Assembly (NCBI GenBank): GCA_020832285.1
Contig: JAFIFB010000054.1
Coordinates: 1-37,620 of the forward strand
From: Balneolaceae bacterium
Lineage (GTDB): Bacteria > Bacteroidota > Rhodothermia > Balneolales > Balneolaceae
Reading direction: 5' to 3'
Length of the DNA stretch: 37,620 nt
Notes under the pieces: generated by a model
What the model was told of the DNA's origin: nothing
Seen by the model: only the letters and a program-made list of their open reading frames with translations
Database searches by the model: none
Shown here: one piece after another, positions 16,932 to 25,659 of the stretch
Layout of the letters: every line of letters starts with the position of its first letter
Numbering within the stretch: position 1 is the stretch's first letter
Program-made: the position numbers and the translations under genes

Positions 16932-17339
16932 CTATCTGATTCTGTCCATCGACTGAACCAGTTCTTCATCTTTTTTGATTCCTCGGCCGGCCAGCCAGTA
17001 CATGCAGAGAGAGAGGATCACAAACAGAAAACCGAGAGCTTCTGGCCACAGGTGCGGGCCGATACCTCCCAGAGAAAAGAGTACGCCAGCGCCAAATCCA
17101 AGGCCTGTAATCTGAAGATATGTTCCCAGTTTTACGATTTTGAGCTGCCTGTTTCGGTCTTTGAAAAGAAAGATCGAAACAAAAGCGATGATCATTGCTA
17201 TAGTGAGCGACATTGCGAGTCCCCAGCCAATCCAGTGGGCCGGATCTGCCATCGCGCTGCTGTAAAGCGGATTGAAAAAGACGGCAAGGTTCAGAATAAC
17301 AGCAAAAAAAAGATAAACGGTTTGTGGTCTTTGAATCAC
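16932..17339 (-). CDS. DUF4293 four-helix membrane protein
   Basis: The 135-residue protein begins MIQRPQTVYLFFAVILN, the characteristic opening of DUF4293, a Bacteroidota-type family of unknown function. Four hydrophobic helices are visible at about 8-25, 37-60, 70-92 and 98-116, with short charged loops and a charged C-terminus. It starts at GTG 17339. No enzymatic motif is present. It lies immediately upstream of an EamA transporter (stop and start are adjacent), so the two are likely expressed together. A terminator and a palindrome pair separate it from the RND operon upstream. Confidence 0.83.
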   Translation of the reverse strand: MIQRPQTVYLFFAVILNLAVFFNPLYSSAMADPAHWIGWGLAMSLTIAMIIAFVSIFLFKDRNRQLKIVKLGTYLQITGLGFGAGVLFSLGGIGPHLWPEALGFLFVILSLCMYWLAGRGIKKDEELVQSMDRIR

Positions 17340-17384
17340 AGTAATCGGGTTAAGTTAGCTAAGTATCGATGCGCCGTACTAAAG

Positions 17385-17447
17385 AAAACCTGTCAGGTTT
17401 TACCCGGAACCTATTCCAAGAGTAGAATCAAAAAAACCTGACAGGTT
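17385..17447. repeat. Pair of mutually inverted AACCTGTCAGGTT palindromes
   Basis: The palindrome AAAACCTGTCAGGTTTT (17385-17401) recurs as AACCTGACAGGTT at 17435-17447, its reverse complement. Each copy can fold on itself, and the two can also pair with each other over about 15 bp. They lie between the efflux-operon terminator and the DUF4293 gene. Similar short palindromes are common intergenic repeats in Bacteroidota genomes (general knowledge). Confidence 0.7.
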
Positions 17448-17448
17448 C

Positions 17449-17503
17449 AAAAAATAAGAAAATTTGGACAGAACTTACCGCGATTCTCGTAAGTCTGTCC
17501 AAA
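17449..17503 (-). terminator. Rho-independent terminator of the RND efflux operon
   Basis: On the minus strand, 14 nt after the RND stop codon, a stem of about 15 bp with one bulged base forms between 17489-17503 and 17463-17478 around a 10-nt loop. It is followed by a U-rich tract (UUUUCUUAUUUUUUG) at 17462-17448. Orientation fits the end of the efflux operon. Confidence 0.85.
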
Positions 17504-17517
17504 ATTATCAAAGAAAT

Positions 17518-20500
17518 TTATTTGAGCCGTGAAAGCCGCTGTGAAACCGAGTCAAAAGTAGAATAGAGCACCGGAACCACAACAAGAGTAAGGAAGGTGG
17601 CAAATGTCAGGCCGCTGATGATGGCAATTCCCATCGGTCCCCAGAATGCGGTATTCTCCGAGCCAAGCTGAAACTTTGGATCAAAACTTATGAACAGCTC
17701 CACAAAGTCGATGTTAATGCCAAAAGTGAGCGGTACCAGTCCCAGGATGGTTGTCAGGGCAGTAAGTATGACCGGACGGAAACGGATCAGGCCGGCTTCG
17801 ATGATGGCATTCTTTTTTTGAAGTCCTTTTTCGGTGAGCTGTTTCACATAATCCATCAGTACGATATTGTTTACACATACAATACCGGCCAGTGAGATAA
17901 TACCGATAAATGTCATCAGCCCGAAAGCAGTACGGGTAAGAATCAGTCCGAGAAGAACCCCAAGAAGGCTGAGCCCCACTGCCGTCATGATGATGAACGG
18001 AGCGACAATGTTGTTGAACTTTGCCAGCATCACAAGGAAAATGAGGGCAAAACCCACAAGAAGGGCTGTTGTCAGGAAGCCGAACGCCTCATCCTGTTCC
18101 TCGCTTTCACCGGTGTACTTCATGGTGTAGCCGGGGGGAAGGTTTTGTTCATATTCAGCGAGAAGTTCCTGGACATCCATCAACACTTCCGGGCCGCTGA
18201 AGCCGGGAGCAGCTTCTCCTTCTACGGTGGCCGTTCGCTGGAGATTGAGCCTTGTGATATTACCAAGGCCTGATCCTTCTTCAAATGAAGCCACCGAGAC
18301 AAGTGGTACGCTTGTACCTGCCTGAGTGCGTATATTCAGATTACGGAGGCTTTCCAGGTTCTGGCGGTCTTCTGGCCGCAGCCGCACCACAATATCGTAT
18401 TCATCTTCACCATCCCGCCATTTACTCGCTTCCAGCCCGTTGTTGGCAATTCGTATGGTCTGGGCAATGTCGGACATGCTGAGGCCGAACCGGCTTGCAC
18501 TCTCATAATCCACGAGAATGCGATATTCCGGCAAACCGCCGCTTACGTTGTTTCGCACATCCACAAGGCCGGGCACCCGCTGTGAAGCCGAAGCTTCCAC
18601 CAGAATTTGTGTGATATCCTGTGTGATACGGACAATCTCATCAAAATCTTCACCTGAGACCTCTATATTTACCGGTGCTCCGGTAGGCGGCCCTACCTGT
18701 TCGCCATCTATTTTAATCATCAGGTCAGGGATATCGCGCACCACTTCCCTGAGCTTGGTCATGGTCATCGCTGAAGGTTCTATCCGGTCGCCAAAATCCA
18801 CAAGGTTTATGGTAAGCCTGGATAGTTCGGGGCTTTGACCACCTCCCCCGAAGAAGGGATCGCCTGAAACACCCACATTGGTTTGGATGCTTTCGATGTT
18901 AGAACGAACGTTGGGGTCGCGGTCAATCAGATCGTAAATTCGCTGCTGAACATTTTTGGCAATTTCATTGCCGGCATGAACATTCATTCCGATGGGGCCT
19001 TCCAGCTCTACAACGATTCGGTTGGGATCGGTTTCGGGGAAAAATTCCACACCGGTCGGTGCCAGTGAAAACATCGCGAAGATGGCAAACAGAGCGCCCA
19101 TCACAGAGTTGAGCAGCAGGGCACGGTTGTCAGTGAGAATAAGCGGTGTATCTTTTTTCCGAAGCAGGCCGAGTGCCCCCATAATCACCAGTAATGCAGG
19201 GATAAAAAGCAACACTATCCATACATCGGACGATACAGGTTCTCGAAATGAGATCAAAAAGAGTACAACCGCATTGAAAATACCCAAAACCAGGCCCGCT
19301 ATGACAGATACTTTTCCGCCGCGAAACATCGCTTCCAGAAAGTGAACCAGAACCATAATAAATCCAATCAGTCCAACGATTCCGGCGACGCCAAAAATAA
19401 TACCTGATGCCGGCGAAAACATACTGATGATGCCACCAAAGATGGTAAGAACCAGTGCCAGTGCAAGGCTTCCCAGTGCGAGTGTGTTTCGAAGCAGTGC
19501 ATTTTTTGGGCGATAGTCACGCTTTAGAAACGAGCGAAGCATCACTTTATAGTACTGCAAAATTCTGGGCAGCGTGCGGTTCGTAAAAATCTGTGAGAGC
19601 GGTTTAATGACATACCTGTAGGAGAAGAAGAAGAAAAGTATTGTCAGTATTGTCACAAACAGCGTGGTAAGATTGGCCATTCCGATGGCAACTGCCAGGA
19701 AAATTGCAATTCCCAGGCCAAGGCCCTTTACAAAGTTGGATTTTGGCTGACTTTTTTCATGATCCAGTTTTACAACATAGGCCGTGAGCACAGGATAGAG
19801 AACCAGCGCCACGAAAAGAGAACAGAGCAGTACTATAATCAATGTCATGGGTAGATATCCCATAAACTGGCCAATAATACCGGGCCAGAAGGTCATCGGT
19901 ATAAAAGCGGCAAGCAGGGTAGAGGTGGCGGCAATAAGTGCATAGCCCACTTCATCGGTTGCCAGTTTGGCGGCCTCGAATCTCTCATAGCCCATCTCCC
20001 TGTAGCGATAGATATTTTCCACCACCACGATGGAGTTGTCCACCAATAGCCCGAGTGCAATAATCAAACTAAACAGGATAATAAAGTTGACCGAATGCCC
20101 CAGCGTGATGAGCACAATGAAGCCTACCAGGATAGAGAGCGGCACGGCGGTTCCTACCAGCAGTGCATTGCGGACCCCTAAAAAGAAAACCAGAACAAGT
20201 ATTACGAACAGCATACCGCTGATGATGCTGTTTTCGAGATCAGAAATGAGTTTGGTTACATCGTCACTTACATCACCGGTAATCAATACACTTGTGCCGG
20301 GGGGCATTGCGAAATTTTCTACAACCTCCATCACTTCAGCGGCAGTATCCAGGATATTTACACCGGGCCTTTTTTTGATATTAAGGCTGATTACCTGATT
20401 GTCCTGGATCTGGTCGTCGGGCAGGTCGACTTTCTGCCCGTTTTCTTCAACTTTGTAAGCACGCAGCCGTGCATAGCTCTCGCGTTCTTTGAACCCGAAA

Positions 20501-21297
20501 AGCACCTCGGCAACATCTCTCATATAAACCAATCCGGGGCCATGCGGCCCTTCCCCCATTGGCCGGGCTACTACAAGATTTTCAATTTCTGATGGCTCCT
20601 TGAATTCACCGCTCACACGTATTAGATAACTCATCATATCCACATCAACTGTACCGCCGGGGATGGTGAGGTTTTGTCCCTGAATGGCGTTTACAAGCTG
20701 ACCGAATCCAAGGCCGTAACCATTTAGTGAAGCAAGATCTATATTAACCTGAACTTCACGCTCCACGCTTCCGATTACTTCTACTTCACGAATACCGGAA
20801 ACCGCTTCGATGGCATCTTCAAGGCGTTCTGCCACCTCAGTTAGCCGAGAGAGCGGGTAATCGGCGGCCAGGTTTACGGTCATAATCGGGAAATCGTCGA
20901 GATCGATCTCAATGATGAAAGGTTCCTCGGCATCGGGGGGGAGTTCGGTTCTGGCCAGATCCACCCTTTCGCGAACCCGCTGACTGGCTTCTGTCATCGG
21001 CACGTCCAGGTCAAACTCCACAACCACGCTGCTAAAACTCTCGGTAGTAGTTGAACGGATATCGGTAACCCCGTTAATACCCTGCAGTTCACGTTCAATG
21101 GGCTGGGTTACCAGAGATTCCATATCTGAAGGAGATATACCCGGGTATATGGTATTGATGATAAATATCGGTATCTCAATTGACGGATTTGACTCCTTCG
21201 GGATGGTACTGTAACTAAACGCCCCGGCAACGACCAGAATCGCCGTCAAAACAATAATGGCCGTTCTGTTTTTTAAAGTGATTTCAGTTAGTTTCAT
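17518..21297 (-). CDS. RND multidrug-efflux-type permease with expanded central membrane region
   Basis: The 1259-residue protein is an HAE1/AcrB-type proton-driven pump. It opens MKLTEITLKNRTAIIVLTAI (TM1), followed by porter domain (TIYPGISPSDMESLVTQPIE) and TM2-TM6. In TM4, LLVDNSIVVVEN keeps the proton-relay aspartate D420, with N421 at the place of the second AcrB aspartate. TM10 carries VNNIVLMDY. AcrB-like pumps are about 1030-1060 residues; the excess lies between TM6 (ends about 505) and the canonical TM7 (about 727-745, before TGVEFFPETDPN). There, about six extra hydrophobic segments occur at roughly 524-542, 543-560, 603-625, 630-655, 663-684 and 691-712. It is last in the tetR-tolC-adaptor-RND operon and followed by a terminator. 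Substrate is unknown. Confidence 0.93.
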   Translation of the reverse strand: MKLTEITLKNRTAIIVLTAILVVAGAFSYSTIPKESNPSIEIPIFIINTIYPGISPSDMESLVTQPIERELQGINGVTDIRSTTTESFSSVVVEFDLDVPMTEASQRVRERVDLARTELPPDAEEPFIIEIDLDDFPIMTVNLAADYPLSRLTEVAERLEDAIEAVSGIREVEVIGSVEREVQVNIDLASLNGYGLGFGQLVNAIQGQNLTIPGGTVDVDMMSYLIRVSGEFKEPSEIENLVVARPMGEGPHGPGLVYMRDVAEVLFGFKERESYARLRAYKVEENGQKVDLPDDQIQDNQVISLNIKKRPGVNILDTAAEVMEVVENFAMPPGTSVLITGDVSDDVTKLISDLENSIISGMLFVILVLVFFLGVRNALLVGTAVPLSILVGFIVLITLGHSVNFIILFSLIIALGLLVDNSIVVVENIYRYREMGYERFEAAKLATDEVGYALIAATSTLLAAFIPMTFWPGIIGQFMGYLPMTLIIVLLCSLFVALVLYPVLTAYVVKLDHEKSQPKSNFVKGLGLGIAIFLAVAIGMANLTTLFVTILTILFFFFSYRYVIKPLSQIFTNRTLPRILQYYKVMLRSFLKRDYRPKNALLRNTLALGSLALALVLTIFGGIISMFSPASGIIFGVAGIVGLIGFIMVLVHFLEAMFRGGKVSVIAGLVLGIFNAVVLFLISFREPVSSDVWIVLLFIPALLVIMGALGLLRKKDTPLILTDNRALLLNSVMGALFAIFAMFSLAPTGVEFFPETDPNRIVVELEGPIGMNVHAGNEIAKNVQQRIYDLIDRDPNVRSNIESIQTNVGVSGDPFFGGGGQSPELSRLTINLVDFGDRIEPSAMTMTKLREVVRDIPDLMIKIDGEQVGPPTGAPVNIEVSGEDFDEIVRITQDITQILVEASASQRVPGLVDVRNNVSGGLPEYRILVDYESASRFGLSMSDIAQTIRIANNGLEASKWRDGEDEYDIVVRLRPEDRQNLESLRNLNIRTQAGTSVPLVSVASFEEGSGLGNITRLNLQRTATVEGEAAPGFSGPEVLMDVQELLAEYEQNLPPGYTMKYTGESEEQDEAFGFLTTALLVGFALIFLVMLAKFNNIVAPFIIMTAVGLSLLGVLLGLILTRTAFGLMTFIGIISLAGIVCVNNIVLMDYVKQLTEKGLQKKNAIIEAGLIRFRPVILTALTTILGLVPLTFGINIDFVELFISFDPKFQLGSENTAFWGPMGIAIISGLTFATFLTLVVVPVLYSTFDSVSQRLSRLK

Positions 21298-21346
21298 AAA
21301 AAGTGCCTATTCAAAATGTTCAAACTCTTTTGATGGGATCTGTTTT

Positions 21347-22459
21347 TCAGAAAGAGACGACAGGACGGTCGGCTTCTCTGAGACGTTCGGCTCGCTCAAT
21401 ATTGGTTTCTGTTTGAATGATGTTCAGTTCATCTCCCGAACTGAGAGTTCTCATCCCCGAAACGACAATTTCGTCTCCCTCTTCAAGGCCGTCAATTACC
21501 TGGATCAGCGGACCGGTTGCCAGGCCGGTTCGTACTTCCACCAGCTCTGCATATTTGATGCCGTTCTCTTCTCTTGCGCGAAAAACCGAGATTCCCTCTT
21601 CATCTCTCAGAACCGCTGTTCTCGGGATGATGATGACACCGTCCAGAGTGGTTCGTTTAACCTGAAGCTCCACAACCATATCGGGTTTGATCCGATCCCC
21701 CGGATTATCCAATTCGATCTCTACGGTGTAGGTTCGGGTGTCGGGGTCAATCACATTTCCGGCATAGGTGATCCGGCTTGTGCGCGATTCACCTCCTGCA
21801 GAGCGAAAGTTAATAACAGCTTCTGAGCCTTCTTCAATTTCTCCGGAGTATCGTTCCGGGATACCGGCCAAAACACGCACTCTGTCGGTATTCACAAGCC
21901 GTACCACCGGCTGACCGGGATTGATGAGTTCACCGGTACGAACCATTCGCTCTTCAACACGTCCGTTAAACGGTGCCTGCACATTGGAGTCGAGAAGTTG
22001 TTTTTCTGCCTGGTCGAGCTGAGCTTTGGCCTGATCCCGCTGGGAACGGGCACTTCTGAAGTCCTGTGTGCTGATGATCGAATCCGCGTAGAGCGCTTCA
22101 AGACGGTTATAGGTGTCTTCAGCAAGTTCGAAACCTGTTTTGGCCGCTTCATATTGCGCGCGGATTACACGATCGTCGAGACGGGCAATGATATCGCCCC
22201 GGTTTACACGCTGGCCGCGATCACTGATGGAGAGAATTCGCCCGGATGCTTCGGAAGATATGGTGGCATCTTCAAGGGCTTCCATCGTTCCTGTAAGGCG
22301 TATGTAATCTTCAAACTCCCCGATTTCAATAGTTACGGTTTCAACCGGCATTACCCGCACCCCGTTGTTGTTTTCTGCGGTCTCTTCGTCCCCGTTACAA
22401 GCTGCGGTAAAAGCAACCAGTAATATGACGATTCCGATATTTATACCTTTTTTTAACAT
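21347..22459 (-). CDS. RND efflux periplasmic adaptor (membrane fusion) lipoprotein
   Basis: From ATG 22459 the protein has 370 residues and a lipobox FTAAC with C21 as lipid anchor. A barrel-sandwich/lipoyl half-motif follows (ATISSEASGRILSISDRGQRVNRGDIIARLDD), then an alpha-hairpin (YEAAKTGFELAEDTYNRLEAL ... DFRSARSQRDQAKAQLDQAEKQLL). The second lipoyl half is NVQAPFNGRVEERMVRTGELINPGQPVVRL, before beta-barrel and membrane-proximal domains. This is the standard AcrA/MexA plan, linking the RND pump to the TolC-like channel. A longer frame reaching 22651 is open but would run inside the tolC-like gene and place the lipobox internally, so I reject it. It begins 25 bp after the TolC-like stop and ends 49 bp before the pump gene. 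Confidence 0.93.
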   Translation of the reverse strand: MLKKGINIGIVILLVAFTAACNGDEETAENNNGVRVMPVETVTIEIGEFEDYIRLTGTMEALEDATISSEASGRILSISDRGQRVNRGDIIARLDDRVIRAQYEAAKTGFELAEDTYNRLEALYADSIISTQDFRSARSQRDQAKAQLDQAEKQLLDSNVQAPFNGRVEERMVRTGELINPGQPVVRLVNTDRVRVLAGIPERYSGEIEEGSEAVINFRSAGGESRTSRITYAGNVIDPDTRTYTVEIELDNPGDRIKPDMVVELQVKRTTLDGVIIIPRTAVLRDEEGISVFRAREENGIKYAELVEVRTGLATGPLIQVIDGLEEGDEIVVSGMRTLSSGDELNIIQTETNIERAERLREADRPVVSF

Positions 22460-22484
22460 GGTTTCGATAATTTTTTTGTTCTGT

Positions 22485-24071
22485 TTAATCTTGAATAATG
22501 GGCTTTCCAATGGCTTTTTCGTATTCACTGAGGGCAACCAGGTAGTCATATACAGCAGAGAGATAGTTAAGTCTGCTTTGATCAAGGAGGGAAGAGGCTT
22601 GTCGTTCCTGCAGCGGAGTTCCTGCTCCCTCCTGCAGCCGCCTTGATGCAAACTGGTAGTTTAGTTCGGCCTGCTCTATATTTCTTTCCTGGCTCTGGAT
22701 ACGTTTAAGGGCAGTTTCGAGATTACGAACTGCCTGTTCAATTTCCAGATAGACGGCATTATTATGGAACTCTTTATCGATCTCTGCCTGTCTGATGGAA
22801 ATATTGTTTTGCTCCACTCTCATTCGGTTCTGGAATCCGTTGAACAGTGTCCAGTTGAAACGGAGCCCCACGGCTACGGCCGGATTCCAGTAAGATTGAT
22901 CAAAAAACCTGCGGGATTCGGACTGGAATGAAAAATCTTCGCCTTCAACCGGCCTGATCATCGTTCGGTTGGAAGGTACCTGGCCTATATAGGCGGCATT
23001 GGCAAATGCATTCACGGACGGTAAAAATGAAGAGCGTGTAATGTTACGTTCCACTTTAAGCAGCTCTATCATTCCTTCCGTCTGGCTGACGTCCGGACGC
23101 TGCTGAATGGCGAGTTCGAATGCAAGTTCGGTGTCGAACAGTTCCGGTTCCAGCGACTCTTCATAGACAAGTGAACCTCTCAGATTTACTTTTGTTCTTG
23201 TAGGAATGCCTAATTGCAGTGCCAGGTTTTTTACCGCCAGTTCAGTCTGATTTTTAACTTCAATCAGGTTGGTTTCGAGGTTTACCAGTTCTACTTCAGC
23301 GCTTATACGGTCGTACTTAGAGAGAATACCTGCTGCTACCGATTTTTTAGTTTCCTCTACGGTTTTTTCAAGACGCTCCACACTTGCTTTAAGGACCTCA
23401 AGCTGTTCTTTTGCAAGCAGTGCAGTGTAGAATGAACTTTTAATCCGGTCTACAACCTGCTGATGCTCCAGTTCCATCTGGTACTCATTGAGTTCCCGCA
23501 CCTGTCTTGCGCCCCTGATTGCAGCAAAAGCTGCGCCGTTATATATAGTCTGAGAAACCGAAAGCCCGAATTCAAACTGGTTTTCAACCGCGAAAGGATT
23601 GGTGCCGTCCATGCCGGGAGGTGTGAAACCAGCATCACGGTAGCCTTGCTCCTGTCGGTCGATAAATTCATCAATCGGGATAGGGTTGGTGTCAGGGTCG
23701 CCGTCTGTGCGGGCACTTTCGTTGTACGCGAGCCAATCCAGTGCTCCCAAAGTTTCAAAAATTCCCCCCGCATCGGAACCGGCAAACGGGTTTGGGGTTC
23801 TGAGGTTACGGGTATAAGACCCTGAACTGTTTACCTGGGGATAAACGGACCCCCACGCTTCCCTGATTTGTGCTTCTGCATATTCTACGTCGAGCAGGCC
23901 TTTACGGATCATGTAATTGTTGATGAGTGCGATCTGAATCGCTTCGTCCAGTGTAATGGTAATCTCATCCCCGTTAAAATCTTGAAAATCTGCCTGCTGC
24001 GAGTAACCTGGTTTTGCAGGCAGGGTTAGTATGATCAGTAAAAGCAGTGTTAAAGTTGCCTTTATTTTCAT
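22485..24071 (-). CDS. TolC-family outer-membrane efflux channel
   Basis: The 528-residue protein has a signal peptide (cleavage near GYS-QQ, residue 24) and two outer-membrane-efflux-protein repeats. These are the helical DEAIQIALINNYMIRKGLLDVEYAEAQIREAWGSVYPQVNSSGSY, then the long coiled helices EHQQVVDRIKSSFYTALLAKEQLEVLKASVERLEKTVEETKKSV, and the second FELAIQQRPDVSQTEGMIELLKVERNITRSSFLPSVNAFANAAY. The terminal repeat contains NYLSAVYDYLVALSEYEKAIG, the usual C-terminal signature. It forms the exit duct for the adaptor and RND pump encoded directly downstream. The gap to the upstream tetR gene is 73 bp, and a candidate TetR operator overlaps the tetR 3' end. A loop rich in Asp/Asn/Pro at about 100-150 is longer than in E. 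coli TolC. Confidence 0.93.
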   Translation of the reverse strand: MKIKATLTLLLLIILTLPAKPGYSQQADFQDFNGDEITITLDEAIQIALINNYMIRKGLLDVEYAEAQIREAWGSVYPQVNSSGSYTRNLRTPNPFAGSDAGGIFETLGALDWLAYNESARTDGDPDTNPIPIDEFIDRQEQGYRDAGFTPPGMDGTNPFAVENQFEFGLSVSQTIYNGAAFAAIRGARQVRELNEYQMELEHQQVVDRIKSSFYTALLAKEQLEVLKASVERLEKTVEETKKSVAAGILSKYDRISAEVELVNLETNLIEVKNQTELAVKNLALQLGIPTRTKVNLRGSLVYEESLEPELFDTELAFELAIQQRPDVSQTEGMIELLKVERNITRSSFLPSVNAFANAAYIGQVPSNRTMIRPVEGEDFSFQSESRRFFDQSYWNPAVAVGLRFNWTLFNGFQNRMRVEQNNISIRQAEIDKEFHNNAVYLEIEQAVRNLETALKRIQSQERNIEQAELNYQFASRRLQEGAGTPLQERQASSLLDQSRLNYLSAVYDYLVALSEYEKAIGKPIIQD

Positions 24072-24144
24072 TGGTAAAAGATCTGACTCTTATTTTTAAT
24101 TTTGACAAAACAGTTCCATAGTACGAACTGAATTTGGGTTTGTT

Positions 24145-24813
24145 TCAATTATTTTTTGACCGCTGGTCATTTGCCATTCCTGTGCCAATCAGTTCAATAA
24201 AATTGCTGACAAGCGATTGCAGGCTGAAGTTGACATCATCAAGAATTTTCATGTGATGTTTTTTCTGCTTGTGAAAGGCCATGTGTATAACTCCTCTTGA
24301 GGCTCCCCATATTACAATTCCGAGCTCATGCGGGTCATATTTGTTATTAATGGAGCCGTCCTGCATGCCAATTTGCAGAGCTCTCACAATGTATGTCATG
24401 GCCTCCCTGGCGCTCTCTTCACAGCGTTGCGCGAGTTCACTCTGGGCAAGATCATCATCATTGATTAAGCTTTCATAATAGTTGAAAACTGTAAAATAAA
24501 CAGGGTTTTCCTGGACAAATTTCAGGTAAGTCCGGCCCAGTTCTTCAATCAGTTTTAATCCGGGCAGTTCTTTGAGTAGAGCCTTGCCAAATGCGTGGTT
24601 CAGAAGCCGGGAGCCTCTTTCTGAAATCGCAAGATAGATCGATTTTTTGCTTTTAAAATGCAGGTAAAGGGTGCCTTTGCCTACTTCAGCTTCTGTTGCT
24701 ATTGTGTCCATGGTTATATTGTCGATTCCAAGCCTGTCAATCAGGTTTTCTGCGGCGTCGATGATTAATTCTCTTCGGGCAATCCGCTCTCGTTCTTTCC
24801 GGGTGAGTTTCAT
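24145..24813 (-). CDS. TetR/AcrR-family regulator of the adjacent efflux operon
   Basis: The 222-residue protein starts with a basic arm (MKLTRKERERIARRE) and a TetR_N domain: LIIDAAENLIDRLGIDNITMDTIATEAEVGKGTLYLHFKSKKSIYLAI, residues 16-63. The C-terminal ligand domain follows, with EELGRTYLKFVQENPVYFTVFNYYESL and GIVIWGASRGVIHMAF typical of efflux-pump regulators. It is the first gene of an apparent tetR-tolC-adaptor-RND transcript. Dyads of the same type lie just before its start and at its 3' end, so I infer autorepression plus repression of the pump genes. Ligand is unknown. The last residues (NDQRSKNN) are encoded by the second dyad region, so coding and operator may constrain each other there. 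Confidence 0.92.
   Translation of the reverse strand: MKLTRKERERIARRELIIDAAENLIDRLGIDNITMDTIATEAEVGKGTLYLHFKSKKSIYLAISERGSRLLNHAFGKALLKELPGLKLIEELGRTYLKFVQENPVYFTVFNYYESLINDDDLAQSELAQRCEESAREAMTYIVRALQIGMQDGSINNKYDPHELGIVIWGASRGVIHMAFHKQKKHHMKILDDVNFSLQSLVSNFIELIGTGMANDQRSKNN
24157..24169. promoter_or_regulatory. Candidate second TetR operator at the tetR/tolC junction
   Basis: TGACCGCTGGTCA is a perfect TGACC/GGTCA dyad overlapping the last codons of tetR, about 85 bp before the tolC-like start. It shares the pattern TGAC-Y-G-NN-GGTCA with the dyad in front of tetR (24823-24835). That makes an internal, co-regulated promoter plausible. Binding has not been shown. Confidence 0.45.
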
Positions 24814-24816
24814 TTA

Positions 24817-24859
24817 TAGTTTTGACTGTCGGTCATTAATTGAATATCAGTCAAAACTA
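24817..24859. promoter_or_regulatory. Candidate operator region of the efflux tetR
   Basis: A perfect 12-bp inverted repeat, TAGTTTTGACTG (24817-24828) and CAGTCAAAACTA (24848-24859), lies directly upstream of ATG 24813. Within it sit a 13-bp dyad TGACTGTCGGTCA (24823-24835) and a weaker related one TGAATATCAGTCA (24841-24853), centre to centre 18 bp. This arrangement suits two TetR dimers overlapping the promoter. The assignment is inferred from symmetry and position. Confidence 0.6.
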
Positions 24860-25431
24860 TCACTTTTTTTAATTCGTTCCTACAAAATTATTTTAAATGA
24901 ACCCGAATTGAACAGGAGTTACGCCATTTTTTTATATTTTTTCCCAACAGGTTTGATTGTTCTTTTGCCTTGATGCAAAAGAACCAAAAAATCAAGGCTG
25001 TGAATCACTTGGCGGCGGGCTTTTCATCGACGCGGCACCATTTCAATGGTCCATCACGCTCATTTTCCGTAATCTGAGATACGGCCGGTATAAAATGCTG
25101 CCATAGCGTCGCTGAAAACACCCTGTTCCCGCCAACCGATTCAAGGCCGGATAAAATGTATTTCAAACGATTTTCACTTATTGAAATCTGTAAAAATTTA
25201 TTTTCACTATTCTTATTTAGTTTTTAACTAAAATTCTGAGGAAACTTTTCAAATTTAATAGTTGAAGGCTACCTTTGTAATCTGTTACTTCTGAAAGCTA
25301 ATTCTAAGGTTTAGTCCGAAATAAATGTAAAGCTAAAGACGGATTGCTAAATTGTTCTCATTATTCAGAGTTGTGTAATATTTTGGCAATCCGGCTTTTG
25401 TGAGAAACAATTCTCAGGTTGATGAACTGTT
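24860..25431. repeat. Gene-free spacer with overlapping, mutually exclusive hairpins
   Basis: This spacer of about 570 bp holds no credible gene. GTTCTTTTGC (24959-24968) pairs perfectly with GCAAAAGAAC (24975-24984). Overlapping it, GCCTTGAT (24967-24974) pairs perfectly with ATCAAGGC (24991-24998), so the two hairpins cannot form together. A 14-bp motif GGCCGG(T)ATAAAATG recurs at about 25084 and 25144. Sequences of the type ccttgatgcaaaagaaccaaaaaatcaaggc are, from general knowledge, a common intergenic repeat in Bacteroidota. From 25160 to 25431 it is A/T-rich with nothing recognised. Confidence 0.65.
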
Positions 25432-25641
25432 TCAGGAATTTTTCAGCTTTGCATTTAATGCGACGATCTCCTCCCGGAGCTGTTTGCATTCATTTTGCAA
25501 AGTCTCCATCTTTTCTGAAAATTCCGGTCTGTCTGAATCTTTTTCCACAGCCGTTTTTCCTATCGAAAAAACCTGCCATGCAATTACAGAGCAGAGAATT
25601 CCAAGCATAATGATTAAGGTAATAATGATATATTCACTCAT
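25432..25641 (-). CDS. Small single-pass membrane protein with coiled-coil tail
   Basis: The 69-residue product has an N-terminal membrane segment (YIIITLIIMLGILCSVIAWQVFSI, residues 4-27). A short linker leads to a charged heptad-like helix (FSEKMETLQNECKQLREEIVALNAKLKNS, 41-69) that should form a coiled coil. I know no named family; the layout resembles small PspB/PspC-like or LapA-like envelope proteins, but no specific motif supports either. ATG 25641 lies 18 bp after the PadR gene stop and has a modest GGAAG 7 nt upstream. The pairing with a PadR regulator suggests an envelope-stress or transporter-linked role. The protein-like composition and operon position argue that it is real despite its size. 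Confidence 0.62.
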   Translation of the reverse strand: MSEYIIITLIIMLGILCSVIAWQVFSIGKTAVEKDSDRPEFSEKMETLQNECKQLREEIVALNAKLKNS

Positions 25642-25659
25642 GGTTTACTTCCGTTTTGT

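Noticed and set aside
22460-22651. N-terminal extension of the efflux adaptor
   Set aside because: It lies within the tolC-like gene and would bury the lipobox; ATG 22459 gives a proper lipoprotein.
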